The notes under the pieces were generated by a model. It had not been told where the DNA came from and ran no database searches. It saw only the letters and a list, made by a program, of their open reading frames with translations. From NCBI GenBank assembly GCA_033297075.1, contig MU858119.1:1-64000 (forward strand): a DNA stretch of 64,000 nucleotides, given 5' to 3'. Within the stretch, counting starts at the first letter, position 1. Each line of letters begins with the position of its first letter. Shown piece by piece: positions 1 to 11,800 of the stretch. This stretch comes from Rhypophila decipiens. Taxonomy: Eukaryota; Ascomycota; Sordariomycetes; Sordariales; Naviculisporaceae. A program made the translations under genes and the position numbers.

Positions 1-870
1 CACCCTATACACCCTCATACGTACTATACATACCATTTACTTGATTGGATCTTCCAATCAAGTCTAGTTGCTCTTTTGGGCTATGTTACGTAGTGATGTG
101 GTATATCACGATCGTTACACTAATTAATTTAATAAGGATAATAAAATATTTAAGAAAGAGTATAGTTATATAGTAATTATTAATTTTCTAATTTAAAATA
201 TAGTTAATAATTTTCTTACAACTTATTACTTATAACGCCAGTGACATACCACACCACTGAGCCACAAACCCACAAAAGGGCACGATTCTAGAATGGAAGA
301 ATCCGCTCTAGGATTGGTGTGACGATTTGGGAATCTAGAACCACACCACTAGGCCAAACCTCCTTAAAAAGGATGCCAAATTCTAAGCTGCAAGCCAGCC
401 TTAAAATTGTGTGTTATATAGTGGTTTCAATAGGGCACTATCGCTTGTGTTATCACGGCTCGCCGTGACAATTGGTATGTATAGTATTATGACGCGGTCG
501 TAACAATATTTATTATTAAAATAATTACTACTCTTATTACTATTTACTATAATAATAACTAAACTACTAATATTTATAAAAAGTGATATAATCTTATATA
601 ACTTTAGTTAAAGTATTTATTCGAATTAAATAAGGGATTTATTTAAGCTAGTTAAAGCATTTATTCTAGTTAGATATTTACCTGAAATAGTACTCTAATC
701 AACTTTAAGACACTGTCGAGATTAAAAGCCAAGACGGTGGTTTCAGCGGTCGCGAGCTGATTATTATTGAAAACACCTGCAAAAACGTTCCAACTAAAGG
801 CGTTCAAGTGGCTCCAATAATGCGTCAGAATACGAGAGTTGATACCCTATCTTAGCACCCACGATGCCCT
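1..870. repeat. AT-rich, RIP-like degraded repeat tract
   Basis: Two very AT-rich stretches (about 121-235 and 500-690) made mostly of TA, AAT and TTA runs sit beside normal-composition DNA and contain no open frame. Paired inverted segments within the tract differ mainly by C/T and G/A transitions. In Pezizomycotina this combination is typical of repeats mutated by RIP. The original element cannot be named from what remains. Confidence 0.6.
47..304. repeat. Degenerate inverted repeat, possible MITE relic
   Basis: The arm at about 47-110 aligns, with gaps and many transitions, to the reverse complement of about 243-304. The best block contains the core TGTGGTAT.TCAC on both arms. The spacer is AT-rich. 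The structure resembles a short palindromic element damaged by RIP. No target-site duplication can be read with confidence. Confidence 0.45.
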
Positions 871-1573
871 CTAATATCGCATGGGAACTATTCTTTCTAT
901 ATCACTTGGACGCCTTGCTCGCCTTCCGCGATGGTATGTGTAAGGAGAATAACGCGCTTGGTGAGAATATCGAAACAATAGAATGTCAAGCACAGTCCAA
1001 AACCGGACCTGTTCTGATAGGCAATATTGTCGCTCTTCTTTAATCCGTGATACATAAACAATGGACGAACATCACGAAGCCTATCAGTCCTCAACCTTAA
1101 AGCAGGTACTGGGATCAACCACGCGAACTCTCAGGAATGAATCAGCCACGGACCACAAAGCAGTCACCTCCCAGAAAGATCCAATGCGTGAGAAGAAGCA
1201 AATCTAAGAAGAGAGAAGAGTTGGGATATTCATAAAACACAAAGACTAAAACAACAAGAGAAGAAGCAGGGGGGTGGTCGCACCACCCGAAAAAAGAAGA
1301 AGTCGCCGAGAGCACAGGTCGTCTAATAGTCTATGGTACAGTTTGTGCTGCCGCGCGCCGTTCTAATGCAAAAGAAATCAAGGGAACTCTCCCTCCGTTG
1401 TCTCCTGTAAGTGTATCGAGAAATTATAAAGAAGGCATGGAACCCAAACCCCGACCCATTATCATTCACCAATGACACCGGTCGTCATTTCGTTTCAAAC
1501 TCCCTTTTGGTATTAATACAACCAACACGCGCCATCGCCCATTTTATTTGGTCATTAATCAAGTTCAACGCAT
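871..1573. other. Intergenic, 3' flank of cytochrome c
   Basis: Short open frames here have no recognisable similarity or codon character. Part of it near 1573 is probably the 3' untranslated region of the cytochrome c gene. No RNA gene or repeat was seen. Confidence 0.5.
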
Positions 1574-2473
1574 TTAAGCGGTGGCCTCCTTGAGGTAGCT
1601 GGGGAGGGAGGCAAATTAGAAACGTAATCCAAAGACAAGGTTATAGCCAATGGGAGAATAACATACGTGATGAGGTCGTTCCTGTCCTTGTCCTTCTTGA
1701 GACCGCCGAAGGCCATCTTGGTGCCGGGGATGAACTTCTTGGGGTTCTCGAGGTAGTCGAACTGAACGCAAGCTTTGTTAGTCCACAGTTCCTCTCGCAA
1801 TTATATGGCCGAGAAAACACGTACAAGAGTGTCCTCGTTCCACTCAATGCCCTTCTGCTTGTTGGCATCGGTGTAGGCATAGCCCTCAACGGAGCCAGTC
1901 TTGCGGCCAAAGAGACCGTGGAGCGCGGGGCCGATCTTGTTGCCGCCGCCAGCCTCGAGGGTGTGGCACTGGGCGCAGCGGGTCTTGAAGAGACCAGCAC
2001 CCTTCTTGGCGTCACCTGGATGACGAACATGTCAGCGGTGTGGGAACATGGATGTGGGATTGTGATTCGATTCGTGACGGGAAGTGGGAAAAAGTCGGTT
2101 GAGTTCGAGAGATCCCGGTCGTCTGCTGTTTGTCTATCGTGACAACGGAGCGTCTGCCCATATACTCGCGATTGATTGGTCTCGATCGCTTTCGTCCCTC
2201 GATTTGCGCTGCCAAGGAAAATGCCGCGATAGCGCAGCAGTTGGGCGTGTCGCGAATTTGACAATACAGTCTTCACGAGAGCGATTCTAGATGCATCTGG
2301 AGCGCATAGTCCGGCGAGACGGTCGCAAGGATCGCGGGAACATGTCGAGGAGCCCAATGGCTCTTCTTGGTCGACTCAATGGATGACGTTGACGACAGAC
2401 GATGCGCAGACGAGCAGGAAACTGTGACGACGAGAAAGAAAATAGGTGACTACATACCTGCCTTGAAGCCCAT
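1574..2473 (-). CDS. cyc1: Cytochrome c, mitochondrial electron carrier
   Basis: Carries electrons from complex III to cytochrome c oxidase in the mitochondrial intermembrane space. Four exons were read on the minus strand: 2473-2458, 2015-1825, 1761-1667 and 1598-1574, giving 108 residues, the usual fungal length. The start ATG is followed by MGFKAGD, with an intron after the first base of the Gly codon. The haem attachment motif CAQCH is at residues 19-23, and the third exon encodes the conserved segment [11 protein letters not shown] carrying the Met ligand. The last exon adds YLKEATA and a TAA stop. All introns have GT and AG ends and the first (442 bp) is unusually long, as is common in fungal cytochrome c genes. 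Identification is by direct recognition of a highly conserved protein. It is divergent from the mitochondrial membrane protein gene at 3270. Confidence 0.97.
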
Positions 2474-3269
2474 TTTGATGATGTGTGAGGATTAGAAAGA
2501 TAAGAGTGTTTTAATGAGGTTGTTGGTTGCAAGAATGCAAAAGCAGGTGGTCTATTATTATGAATGTCAAGAGTGAGGAATTAAAAAGGAGGAAAGGTGA
2601 GGAAAGAGAGCGAGAAAAAAAATCAAGGCAATTTGTTGGAACCGGCGTGCCGGAGATTTCTTGGCAATACCTTTTTCATGAGCTCAGCAACGTCGTTACC
2701 TTGCCGGCTTGGTATGTCATTTATGCCAAGAAGCCACTACGCTCTTGGAGGTAGCCACAGATGGGGCTGGGGAAAGCTGAATCCAAGCCAATCAGGAGAA
2801 AAGAATTGCTAAGTGGCGGCGGCCAAACACGGGTAAATTCGGAATCGGCCACCAGTTTTCTGAACTGAAAAAGTTAACCAGGCAAAAATGCTCCGGCGGG
2901 ACGCGAATGGAAGCACGTGCACAGCTCACCCGTCTCTGCCAGAGTTGTCCCTGCACCAAAGCCAATTCGGCTAACCAACGGTCCAAAGCGAGTGGGTGCA
3001 CTGTGTTGCTCTTGGACCTGCAGCCGCGACTTTTTTTTCTGCATCATTCGATTGAGCCGCATGGAACCTCACCTGATGTTTTACTGACCAATTGGTCTCA
3101 ACAAGCTCAACGACGCGAGGCTAGCACCTCTCTAATGGTTTTCGGATAGTCATCGGATTAATCTCGCTCGAGGCTCAAGGTTAAGGGGTACGGACTGAGT
3201 GCATAGGGTCTCAGCTGGTCACAACAGCTCCATACCACCTCGTTTTCAAACCACCAAGACACGCGCACG
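2474..3269. other. Shared divergent promoter region
   Basis: About 800 bp separate the starts of the cytochrome c gene (-) and the mitochondrial membrane protein gene (+). No convincing coding frame is present. The region holds a CCAAT box and probably both promoters and both 5' leaders. Confidence 0.6.
2788..2792. promoter_or_regulatory. CCAAT box, candidate HAP-complex site
   Basis: The sequence GCCAATCAG lies about 315 bp upstream of the cytochrome c start. CCAATCAG matches the known preferred context of the HAP/CBC complex, which controls respiratory genes in fungi. The match is short, so this is a suggestion only. Confidence 0.35.
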
Positions 3270-4091
3270 ATGGCGACAACTATCTCGATTCCCCGGTTTC
3301 TCCTCCCCCAACGAGGGCTGATCTGGCGAAGGATACCTGCCTCTCACACAACTCCGGGCCCTGTCCTTATCCGATTCGCTTCGTCCAGCACATCAAAGAC
3401 TTCAGCCAAAGCAGCCAAGAAGCCCCTCGTCCTCGAGAAGCCGGAGCGATTCAACCCCCCTTCGCACGGAGCAAGACTGCCCAAGAAAGGAGGCATCCCT
3501 AAACACTATGGAGGAACCCTCAGCGAGGCAGAGTTTGCGAAGCAGCAGGCTGCGCATTATCCCGGGATGATGGCGCCCGAGGGCACGTTTGAGCACAAAT
3601 TCTGGCATAAACCATGGATCCATACTGTCATTGCTCTTGTTAGTTTTCTCGTCTTTTCAGACTTCTGTCATTCCTCAAGACCATCCAACTAATACGCTCT
3701 CCAGAGTGCCCTAGGTGCCTTGGCCTTTTGGACCTTTGCGGAGAACTTCAAAGCCCACTCGCCGTACTACGAGTCCTGTCCATCCTGGAGCGACTTGTTT
3801 TACCACCCTATTACCTCGACTCGCAAGCTGATCGAGATCGTCCAGCTCAACTCGGCGTACGAGGCCGCCATCGTTGCCGAGAAACGCCAGCGCAAGATTG
3901 ACGATGTAGCCAAGCGGCTCGCCTACCGCAGGGCTCACGGTTTGCCCGATGAGGTCGGCCTCTGGCCTGACCACCCCTGGGCTAAGAACGAGCCAGGAAA
4001 CCCGATGAAGAAGCCGGGCGATGATAACTCACCCGTTGCAGCAGCTGATCCTACCGAGGATGGAGGTTCACCAGCTGGTACCGCGCGGTAA
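3270..4091 (+). CDS. Uncharacterised mitochondrial single-span membrane protein
   Basis: Two exons, 3270-3638 and 3705-4091, joined at phase 0 across a 66-bp intron with donor GTTAGT, an ACTAATAC branch point and a CAG acceptor; the product is 251 residues. The first 40 residues are rich in Arg, Ser and hydrophobic residues without acidic residues, and end in RFASSS, as expected for a mitochondrial presequence. One hydrophobic segment, roughly residues 115-133, is formed across the splice junction and would be a membrane span. The C-terminal half is charged and predicted helical (EKRQRKIDDVAKRLAYRR), followed by a Pro/Gly/Asp-rich tail. I do not recognise the family. Mitochondrial location is inferred from the N terminus. 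It is divergent from cytochrome c, which may mean shared control, and convergent with RRP42. Confidence 0.8.
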
Positions 4092-4340
4092 TTAAGCAAT
4101 AAGACAATCAAGAAAGAAACGTCGGTGGGTCTAAAAGTGGGAGCACCATGGGTATCTTTTTTAATTTTGGACTCTCTGCCCACCATGTTATATGACTATG
4201 TACAATACCGTATGACCAAGGCACATTGATAGGGCAGCGTATATGATCCGCTGCTTTGACAACCTCTTTTACCAGTTCTTCAACTGTGATACGGGCATGC
4301 GCAGACACCTGTCCAGATAATTGAACAAAAGCAACGACCT

Positions 4341-5555
4341 CTACTCCAGCTCAACTGCATCCAAGGCATCAAGAACCTCGTCAGTCACCCCACCCTTCTC
4401 CAGCACCTTTTGGACCAGCGCAGCCATAACCAAAGGTTTAGCCCCTCCTCTAGGCGGCTTCCAAACGCCCTCCACAGCCTCCGACTCAGCCGCTCTCGCC
4501 TCGGGTTGCTTCTGCGCGGTCGTGCCCGCCGCAGCTCCATACGCCGTGTTTGTAGCATTAGGCACACCAGGCGGTGTGAGTCTCGATGGGGGATCAATCG
4601 TCCTGACCGAGAGTAATCGTAGATTCCGCGTATCTGTGTCCATCGCATTGCTATTGTTGTCCTTGCCATCCCCAATAGAGACGGCCAATGCTACGTCGGC
4701 CACGGCGAGTTCTTCCTTGGCCGGGTCGAAAATGATGTTGTTCCCTACTGCCATTACTAGTAATGAGATGGGGGGTCGGAGGGTGGCTTTTCCGCTGGTG
4801 CCGTTCTCGCGGGGGTAAAGGTATGGTGCGGCTGCCCAGTCATCGTCGAAGAAGGGGTCTTCGTCGCCTTCGGATTTTAGGCGCGGGAGGCGGGTTGAGA
4901 GGAGGGCGAGGTGGGTTGTTAGTGAAAGGAGTGGGAGCGGGTATGATAGAGGTGGTGAGATCAGTAGGATCTATAACAGGTCGAATTTTGTCAGTCAGAA
5001 GAAGAAGTGATGAGGCTGTCGAAAGAAAAAACTCACATCAAGATAAAGCTTCCAATGAAATCTCGTATTAATCCTCAACTTTTTTGTCAAGTTCCCGTCG
5101 GCAAGTAGCGCCTCAGTCAACAACGCCGAGAGAAATACTGTCCCCGAGTCGTCGTCTCTATAGCCCGGGATCTCAACGCTGAGCTCAACCCATTCGTTCT
5201 GGCCCTCTAATCCGTCATTATCTTCCTCGTCAATGTTGCCTGCAGAGTTTCCGCCTGCTCCAGCGAGGCCCTCTACGAATTCGCCTTCTAATCTGTGCAC
5301 GGTCTCGTCTTCGGTAGTTGTGAGAGCAGACTTTGTCCGCTCAACCTCGGCCTTGACACCCACGATGGCTTCTGTCCCGTCGGCGAAACATATCCGCGCT
5401 GAGCCATTCGTTCCGGGGAGGATACCTGTCTCTGCTACCAAGGGACGGAATTGGGTTGAGGAGCGACCGTCTGGCCGGATTGGTGGCGTGAGAGAGAGGG
5501 AGGAGTGCAGGTAGGCTAACTCCGCTGGGGAGAGGAGTGTTTGGGTTGATGCCAT
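4341..5555 (-). CDS. RRP42: Exosome complex subunit RRP42 (RNase PH family)
   Basis: Component of the six-subunit RNase PH-like ring of the RNA exosome, which processes and degrades RNA in nucleus and cytoplasm; in eukaryotes this subunit is structural and not catalytic. Two exons, 5555-5037 and 4970-4341, joined at phase 0 over a 66-bp intron (GTGAGT...ATAG), give 382 residues. The RNase PH family signature RPDGR is at residues 27-31, followed by a conserved TGILPGTNGSA and VGVKAEVE region and the segment FHWKLYLD, which continues in exon 2 as ILLISPP. The C-terminal part contains the second conserved strand pair (NNIIFDPAKEE). It is longer than the yeast protein (about 265) because of acidic and low-complexity insertions. 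Assignment to RRP42 and not RRP45 or MTR3 rests on the N-terminal and FHWKLYLD segments. Confidence 0.88.
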
Positions 5556-6962
5556 CTCCTACGTTACTTTGCGATGCAGTCTGGTCGGGGTTTTAACGCT
5601 TTGCCCTCCTTGGTTTGCTTGAATATTTGGTGTAGGTGATAGTATTGACACTGAATCGTTTGAGAAAATCGACTTCTCTGCGATTGTTGAAAATCAGTAC
5701 GGTTTTGTACGGAATGTCGCAAAGCTGCCCGTCTTGGCCCCTGAATGTTTTGGATGCTCGCCTAGAAATTTTGGAGGGGCTCTGACCAGTGCGTAAAACC
5801 GATACCAGCTCCTGTGGGGCGGTCTGACAGCCAGCAGCCTTGTGTTTGGTGGATTTTGGCCTCTGCTGAAAGGGAACTCAGCGCACCGCCTTGCTTTTGT
5901 CCCTTTTGACCGGCAGAACTTTTTGCAGTGGGTCTTGATTGAAGTTTTGGGCGGTCAAGAACAGATGTACCTTTTGAGAGTGGATAGCGACATGGAACAT
6001 TTAACTTTGTATGGGAAACACAGCAGATTTGTCTCTTGCACTAACAGCAAATTTGTTTGTCCTAAGTGGGTTCAAGAGATACCGCTTACAGTTCCGGGTC
6101 CCGATCCCGGGAAACTTTCCGCACCGGCCTCCAGTCACAAGTCTTTTCGAAGCACAGGACCGGCGGGCTTGCAGCATAAAGTTGGCAGGCACCCTGGATG
6201 CCGCAGTCAAAGTCGCAGAACCATAATCTCGGCGTGCGCATTACAGCTGCGACCGGTAAGAAGTCAGTCATGCACCGAAAGGCACGAGGAGTCCCTACTG
6301 AATGACATTTCTCCCCAGCCACGGATGCTCTCACACTGCTCCGTACAGTACACGTGTAATGACAGGAGAAAGACAGGGCACTTCCAATTGCTGCTCTACG
6401 GTACAAAAGCAAACAATGTCCGAGATGGTGATCCTTTGAACATAAAACACACATAAACATATATAAACCGTTGACAAAGTCGAACTGCGACGAGTGAACA
6501 CAGCACATCAACTTCACATAATCATCTACGTATCCATACAACAGTCCTAATACCTACCACTAATCGTCACTAATACCTTATTCGTTACTGCAACTGGTTC
6601 GTATACATTCGGTGGTGGTGAACTTGTATAGACTATAGCCCGTGTTTCCTTGTACTGGGCCTGCTCCGGCGTGGTACGCAAAGCTCTGTTGTATGGCTAG
6701 GTTGTACACCGTACGGAGTAATCCGTACGCATTAATACATGCAAGTACGGTATGAATACGTCGGGGTCGTGGCGTGACTGTAACCACTAACCAGTCCCAG
6801 ATCTCGGATTTGCTGCACCACAGGCTGAGGCAGCAATAATCCATTTCTCTCACACAGCCCATAGACGCGGGACCGTTGAAACAAAGATTTACTTGAGAAA
6901 CATCCGCCTTAGCATTTGGCAATAAAACGAAATACTCACGCCATGCCCGCCGATGCATCTCC
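5556..6962. other. Divergent promoter region RRP42/RAD57
   Basis: A 1.4-kb spacer between divergent starts. Open frames of up to about 200 codons exist on both strands (for example 5842-6456 +), but their products look random and overlap one another. A TACGGAGTA 9-mer is at 6712-6720. No RNA gene was found. Confidence 0.5.
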
Positions 6963-6966
6963 ATGA
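6943..6966 (+). promoter_or_regulatory. Short uORF overlapping the RAD57 start codon
   Basis: An ATG at 6943 opens a seven-codon frame whose TGA stop overlaps the RAD57 ATG in the arrangement ATGA. If it lies in the transcript, ribosomes ending this frame would be placed directly on the main start. The transcript start is unknown. Confidence 0.4.
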
Positions 6967-8561
6967 CGGATCTCGTACGCGTTCTGCCGCACTTCCCAGT
7001 CGGCCTGTATGCCAATCTCATCCTGGTTCTTGAGAGGCATGGCTTAACTACAAGCGACCTCCTGACTCTGGATCCTGCCGACATCGGGAAGCGCACCCAT
7101 CTCCCACTGCTCGATGTCAAAAGGTTTTGTAGTGCCGTGCTGGCCGCACTCCATGCCGACCTTGGCATCTCACCTCCACGACCCGGTCCAAGAAGCCACC
7201 GTTCCGGTGCCGACCCGGTCCCCCGCTCCGGATCGGGAGCCGGAGCCGGAGCCGAGAGAGTTCAAACTAATAATCAAAGCGGACCATTCACCAACGCGCT
7301 GAGGAACACACCCGCTTCTCTCGCATCCCAATGGCAGACCATAAGCACATTAGACGAGAGCCTCGACCGTGCCCTTGGCGGTGGTATCCCCGCCGGGTAC
7401 ATCACCGAGATTACAGGCGAGTCTGGTGCCGGCAAGACGCAGTTCCTACTCACCCTGCTCCTGGCTGTCCAACTGCCCCCACCACATGGCCTCGGACGAC
7501 CGGCCCTCTACATCAGCACCGAAGCACCTCTATCTACCCGGAGACTAGCTCAGATGCTCAACGCCAACCCCCTCTTCCGATCCATGGATCGTGCGTCAAG
7601 GCCTTCCCTCGACCAGATCATAAGCACGGCTACCCCGGACCTCGAAAGCCAAGACCACATATTGACCTTCCAGGTCCCAGTCGAGGTAGAACGCCGCAAC
7701 ATAGGACTCGTCATTCTCGACAGCGTGGCCGCCAACTACCGCGCCGAGTTCGAGCGCTCCGCCTCAGGAGGGCAGGCCGCCAACATGGGGGCACGCAGGG
7801 CCGATCTCGTTCGCCTGGGCATGCATCTCCGTGAGCTCGCGCAAAAGTACAACCTCGCCGTGGTGGTCTCCAACCAGGTCGCCGACCGTTTTGGTGGTGG
7901 AGGCATAATAGGACGCTCGTTCAAGACACCGGCCTCTTCTGCATCCTCCCGACCACACCCCAGCGTTTCAAATCTAGCCACCGGCAGAGGCAGCTTGGGT
8001 AATAGAGCGACTCAAAACAGCCCCCTAGCCACGCGAAGCAAACCTCTCCCACCAGTCGCCCTCACAGCCGAAGAAGAAGAAGAGAGATTCCTCGCCTCCT
8101 TAATGAGACCTCCCCCACCGCCCCCCTTCCCAGGCGACGAAGACTCTATCCGGCCTCAACCGCCCGCTCTCCTCCTAGACCACCAACAGCAATGGTTTAC
8201 AGGCTGGGGCGACGATCGCTACGCAGACTACGGGCTCAAGACACCCTCGCTTGGTGTGGTCTGGTCAACGCAGATTTCGGCCCGCATCGCCCTGCTCAAA
8301 CGACCCAGCTACGGACCTAAAAAATACGTCACCAGCGGCAAGGGCAATGATGATGATGATGATGAGTATGCCGATCGTAGTGCTCGTGGGATGCCCACTC
8401 TGCGCAACTGGAGGAGGTGGATGAAGGTGGTCTTTTCCTCGCATGCTCCTGCTTCTGGGCCGGGTACTGAGGACGCCGTTGAGTTTGAGATGTATATGGG
8501 TGGGATCCGGGCTATCACGGGTAAAGATGACGAGAAGGAGACAAAGGGAGGAGAGACGTGA
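6963..8561 (+). CDS. RAD57: RecA-family DNA repair protein RAD57
   Basis: Rad51 paralogue that forms a dimer with Rad55 and assists Rad51 filament assembly in recombinational repair in the nucleus. A single exon of 532 residues. An N-terminal helix-hairpin-helix-like region occupies about residues 5-70, then a Ser/Gly/Arg-rich linker. The RecA core contains Walker A GESGAGKT at 152-159 and Walker B (GLVILDS) at about 248-254, followed by the family segment AANYRAEFERS and the VVVSNQVADRF strand. After about residue 315 the core is interrupted by a long low-complexity insertion with runs of Glu, Pro and Asp, and it resumes as GLKTPSLGVVWSTQISARIALLKRP. Yeast Rad57 is about 460 residues, so the extra length is in these linkers. 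XRCC3 is the metazoan relative. Convergent with RPC2. Confidence 0.9.
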   Translation: MTDLVRVLPHFPVGLYANLILVLERHGLTTSDLLTLDPADIGKRTHLPLLDVKRFCSAVLAALHADLGISPPRPGPRSHRSGADPVPRSGSGAGAGAERVQTNNQSGPFTNALRNTPASLASQWQTISTLDESLDRALGGGIPAGYITEITGESGAGKTQFLLTLLLAVQLPPPHGLGRPALYISTEAPLSTRRLAQMLNANPLFRSMDRASRPSLDQIISTATPDLESQDHILTFQVPVEVERRNIGLVILDSVAANYRAEFERSASGGQAANMGARRADLVRLGMHLRELAQKYNLAVVVSNQVADRFGGGGIIGRSFKTPASSASSRPHPSVSNLATGRGSLGNRATQNSPLATRSKPLPPVALTAEEEEERFLASLMRPPPPPPFPGDEDSIRPQPPALLLDHQQQWFTGWGDDRYADYGLKTPSLGVVWSTQISARIALLKRPSYGPKKYVTSGKGNDDDDDEYADRSARGMPTLRNWRRWMKVVFSSHAPASGPGTEDAVEFEMYMGGIRAITGKDDEKETKGGET

Positions 8562-8845
8562 TATTGAGTGTTCGGACCTAATCATGGGTATTGGACAGGG
8601 CCTAGACAGCATGAGAAGTGACGGCCAAGTGAACATTTTTAATGCAAGTCCAGGTGGCACAAGATGTACTGAATATGAAAACACAATGCTTGTCATTAAA
8701 ACATGAGACTGCTCTATAATGTCTAATGCAGGCCTAATACAACATACCAACACCCGTATCCAATTCCCCCAATTATATAGGTATGCCATGTAAACTCCTC
8801 GCAATATCCCGTACGCCTTGCCCAATCGGGGCATCCAGACCCAAC

Positions 8846-11800
8846 CTACTTTTCGTGAGGGAACGTATCCTCCAGTTCAAGTCGAACGCCCACATTCATC
8901 GAGACAAGCTCCTGCACCAGCAATTTGGCGGCATAGGGCATGTTCATCTGGGTAACCTCCCGAGTGCTCTTGCACGTTTGGCAGTAGCCCTTATACCCGA
9001 AGAGACCGCATTTCTGGCAGATATCAATCTGCGTGACGTCCGAGCTATACATGAGACGCTCCAGCAACAATTGCGATGCGCCGTAGGCGATCAGGCAATC
9101 ACGTTCCATTTCTCCCAGACGCAGACCACCGTCTCTCGATCGACCTTCGGTGGGCTGGCGTGTGAGGATGGCACGTGGACCTCGCGCGCGCGAGTGCATC
9201 TTGTCTTGCACCATGTGCTTCAGTCGCTGGTAGTAGATGGGGCCGTTGTATATATAGCATTCGAGCGGCTCCCCTGTAATGCCTGATGTGAAGTAGTCCT
9301 TGCCCTCCCAGGAAAATCCGTGTTCGACGAGGACTTTGCCCATCTCTTCTACCGGGTGGGAGCGGAATGCGTCACCGAATCCGTGCTCGGGGCGACCATG
9401 TACGATGGAGGCTTTCCCTGTCAGGCATTCGAACAGTTTGCCGACTGTCATACGAGATGGGAAACCATGGGGATTCATGATAATGTCAGGGACAAGCCCG
9501 CTATCCGCAAAGGGCATGTCTTCTTGATCCACGATGATACCGACAACACCCTTCTGCCCGTGGCGAGATGAGAACTTGTCACCGAGCTCAGGCCGGCGTG
9601 TCTGTCTGGTCTGCACCTTGATGACAGGATGATCTCTTTCGTTGGTGGAAATCATGACTTTGTCGATATAGGCCGCGTCGGCAATCTTGTAGTTCAGAGA
9701 TGCATCGCTGAAATCATCAGGGCCTCGGTCTGTCCCAATGCCGGTGGTGCCCTTGTCTACTGGTGTCTCCTTCTTGAGCATCGTGTTGCCAGAGAAGACT
9801 CGCTCGCCCACCATAGCCATGCCATCCTCGTCGAGAATAGCATGCTTGTCAATGACAAGACCATCCTCGTCCTTGGCCACACCACCCATGCGGTCCCTCC
9901 TCCCGTTGGGGTAACTCTGGAGCTCGGCCGTATATTTTCGGAATACCTGACAGCGACCGAACCCCCGGTCGAGCGATGCCTTGTTCAGCACAAGGGCGTC
10001 TTCGATATCGTAGCCTGAATATGACATTACAACCACCGTCGCGTTTTGCCCGGCCGGAAGCTTGTCGTAATGGACCAGCTGGATGGTCTTGGTAATCACC
10101 ATTGGCCGCTGCGGATAGACCAGCGTGTAGAGCAAGGTATCGATTCGATTGAACTGGTTGTAAGCAATTGCGCCGATTGCTTGCTTGCCCATGGCGCATT
10201 GATACGTGTTACGCGGGGACTGATTGTGATGAGGGAAAGGGATGAGCCCGGCTACGGCTCCAAGGATGGTAAACGGCTCGATCTCCAGATGGGTTGTGGC
10301 TGGAACGATATCATGCTCATAGAGTGCGACCAGCGTATCGTTTTCCTCGTTGACATCTAGGTATTCGACGATGCCATGGGTCAGGAAGTCATCGAAGCTC
10401 GCCTTGCCTAGCTGGAGGAGCCGAAGATGTTCCGGCTTGAGCTTGGACCTGCCGTTCTGTACGATGATATATGGACGGCAGATACGCCCTTCGTCTGTTG
10501 CAATATGAATTGCTGAAAAGTGGCTGTTGATATGGATGCTCGCAAACGGTGATAACCAACCCCGGCGCCTCAGAGTCCTGAATCTCGCAGCGAAGCGCTT
10601 TGGGCTGTGGGTAAGGGCAAAGGGGGTGCCGTTCAAATGGACAATGTATGCCCCAGCCGTGTGCATCTCGGTTCCAGAGAAGTTCTCGATTGCTTCGGCT
10701 CCCGAGTCGACGCCGTGAATCCACTCCTTGACGGCCTCATCTCCAACATCGGTCGTGATATGCGTCATAAGCGCCAGATTCTTGACAAGACCGCACGCCT
10801 CTCCTTCGGGCGTGTCAGAGGTGCACAGCATTCCCCACTGCGACATTTGCAGCGCTCTGGGACCCGACACCTTTCTGGTCTTCTCGAACTGACTGCTGAT
10901 ACGAGTCATCATACCAAGTGCTGCAATATAACTCAAACGACTGAGCACGTGGGTAACACCGGCTCGGTTCATGTTGAAGCGTTTCACCGTCCAGTTCCCA
11001 CTCTGGATAGCCCTGTTGAGCCCCTGTGTGATGAATGCGCCTTGGCCCTTGATGGGACCGACCGGATCATATGCAGATGTTCTGTTGGGCTTCTTGAAGA
11101 AATTTTCCATGTTCATCTTCAGATTGGAGACGAATCCCTTGAAAAGATCCTCGAAGAGAAGCGACAGCAGCTGGCCTGCCAGCTCGAGCCGCTTATTACC
11201 GACGAAGTCGCGGTCATCAACGAGCTTTGGATTATGGGAAGCCATAAGTACACGGCGTACCATCATGGCAATGTATATTGCTTTCGGGTAGAACTCGAGA
11301 CCTTGGATAGTGACATGGGCAATGATGATGTTCGCAAGTGCGTCCAAGCCCTCCTCAGCATGACTCCGTCTCGGTGCCGAACCAAACTGCCGTCCTCGGG
11401 GGCCACCCATCTTGACTCTCTGGCCGACATACTCGAGTGCCTGCTGCTGGGTGTAAACTCCAGCCTTTGTCGCCTCGTCGAAATTGATCAAGAAATCGTC
11501 CTGATAGCGCGCATCACCACCAGCCACCAGTTCCATGATTTCGCAATCAGTCAGCCCTCCGAGAGCCTTGAAGACAATAACGATAGGAATAGGCTCCATG
11601 AGGATGTTATGTGCCAGTGTTATTCTTTCTTTCTTGAGAATGACGTAGGTCTTTGACTTTCTCTCGTGCGTCGAGCTCGTCACCGAGGCATGGACGCCCA
11701 TCTTTTCATCTGCCTCCACGATGACCCGATTCTTGCTGAGCTGCTCCTGAATGAGGATGACCTTCTCGGTGCCGCCGATGATAAAGTATCCGCCTGGATC

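Noticed and set aside
5842..6456. 204-codon plus-strand open frame
   Set aside because: Lies in the divergent promoter of RRP42 and RAD57, overlapped on the minus strand by another frame; the product has no coherent segments.
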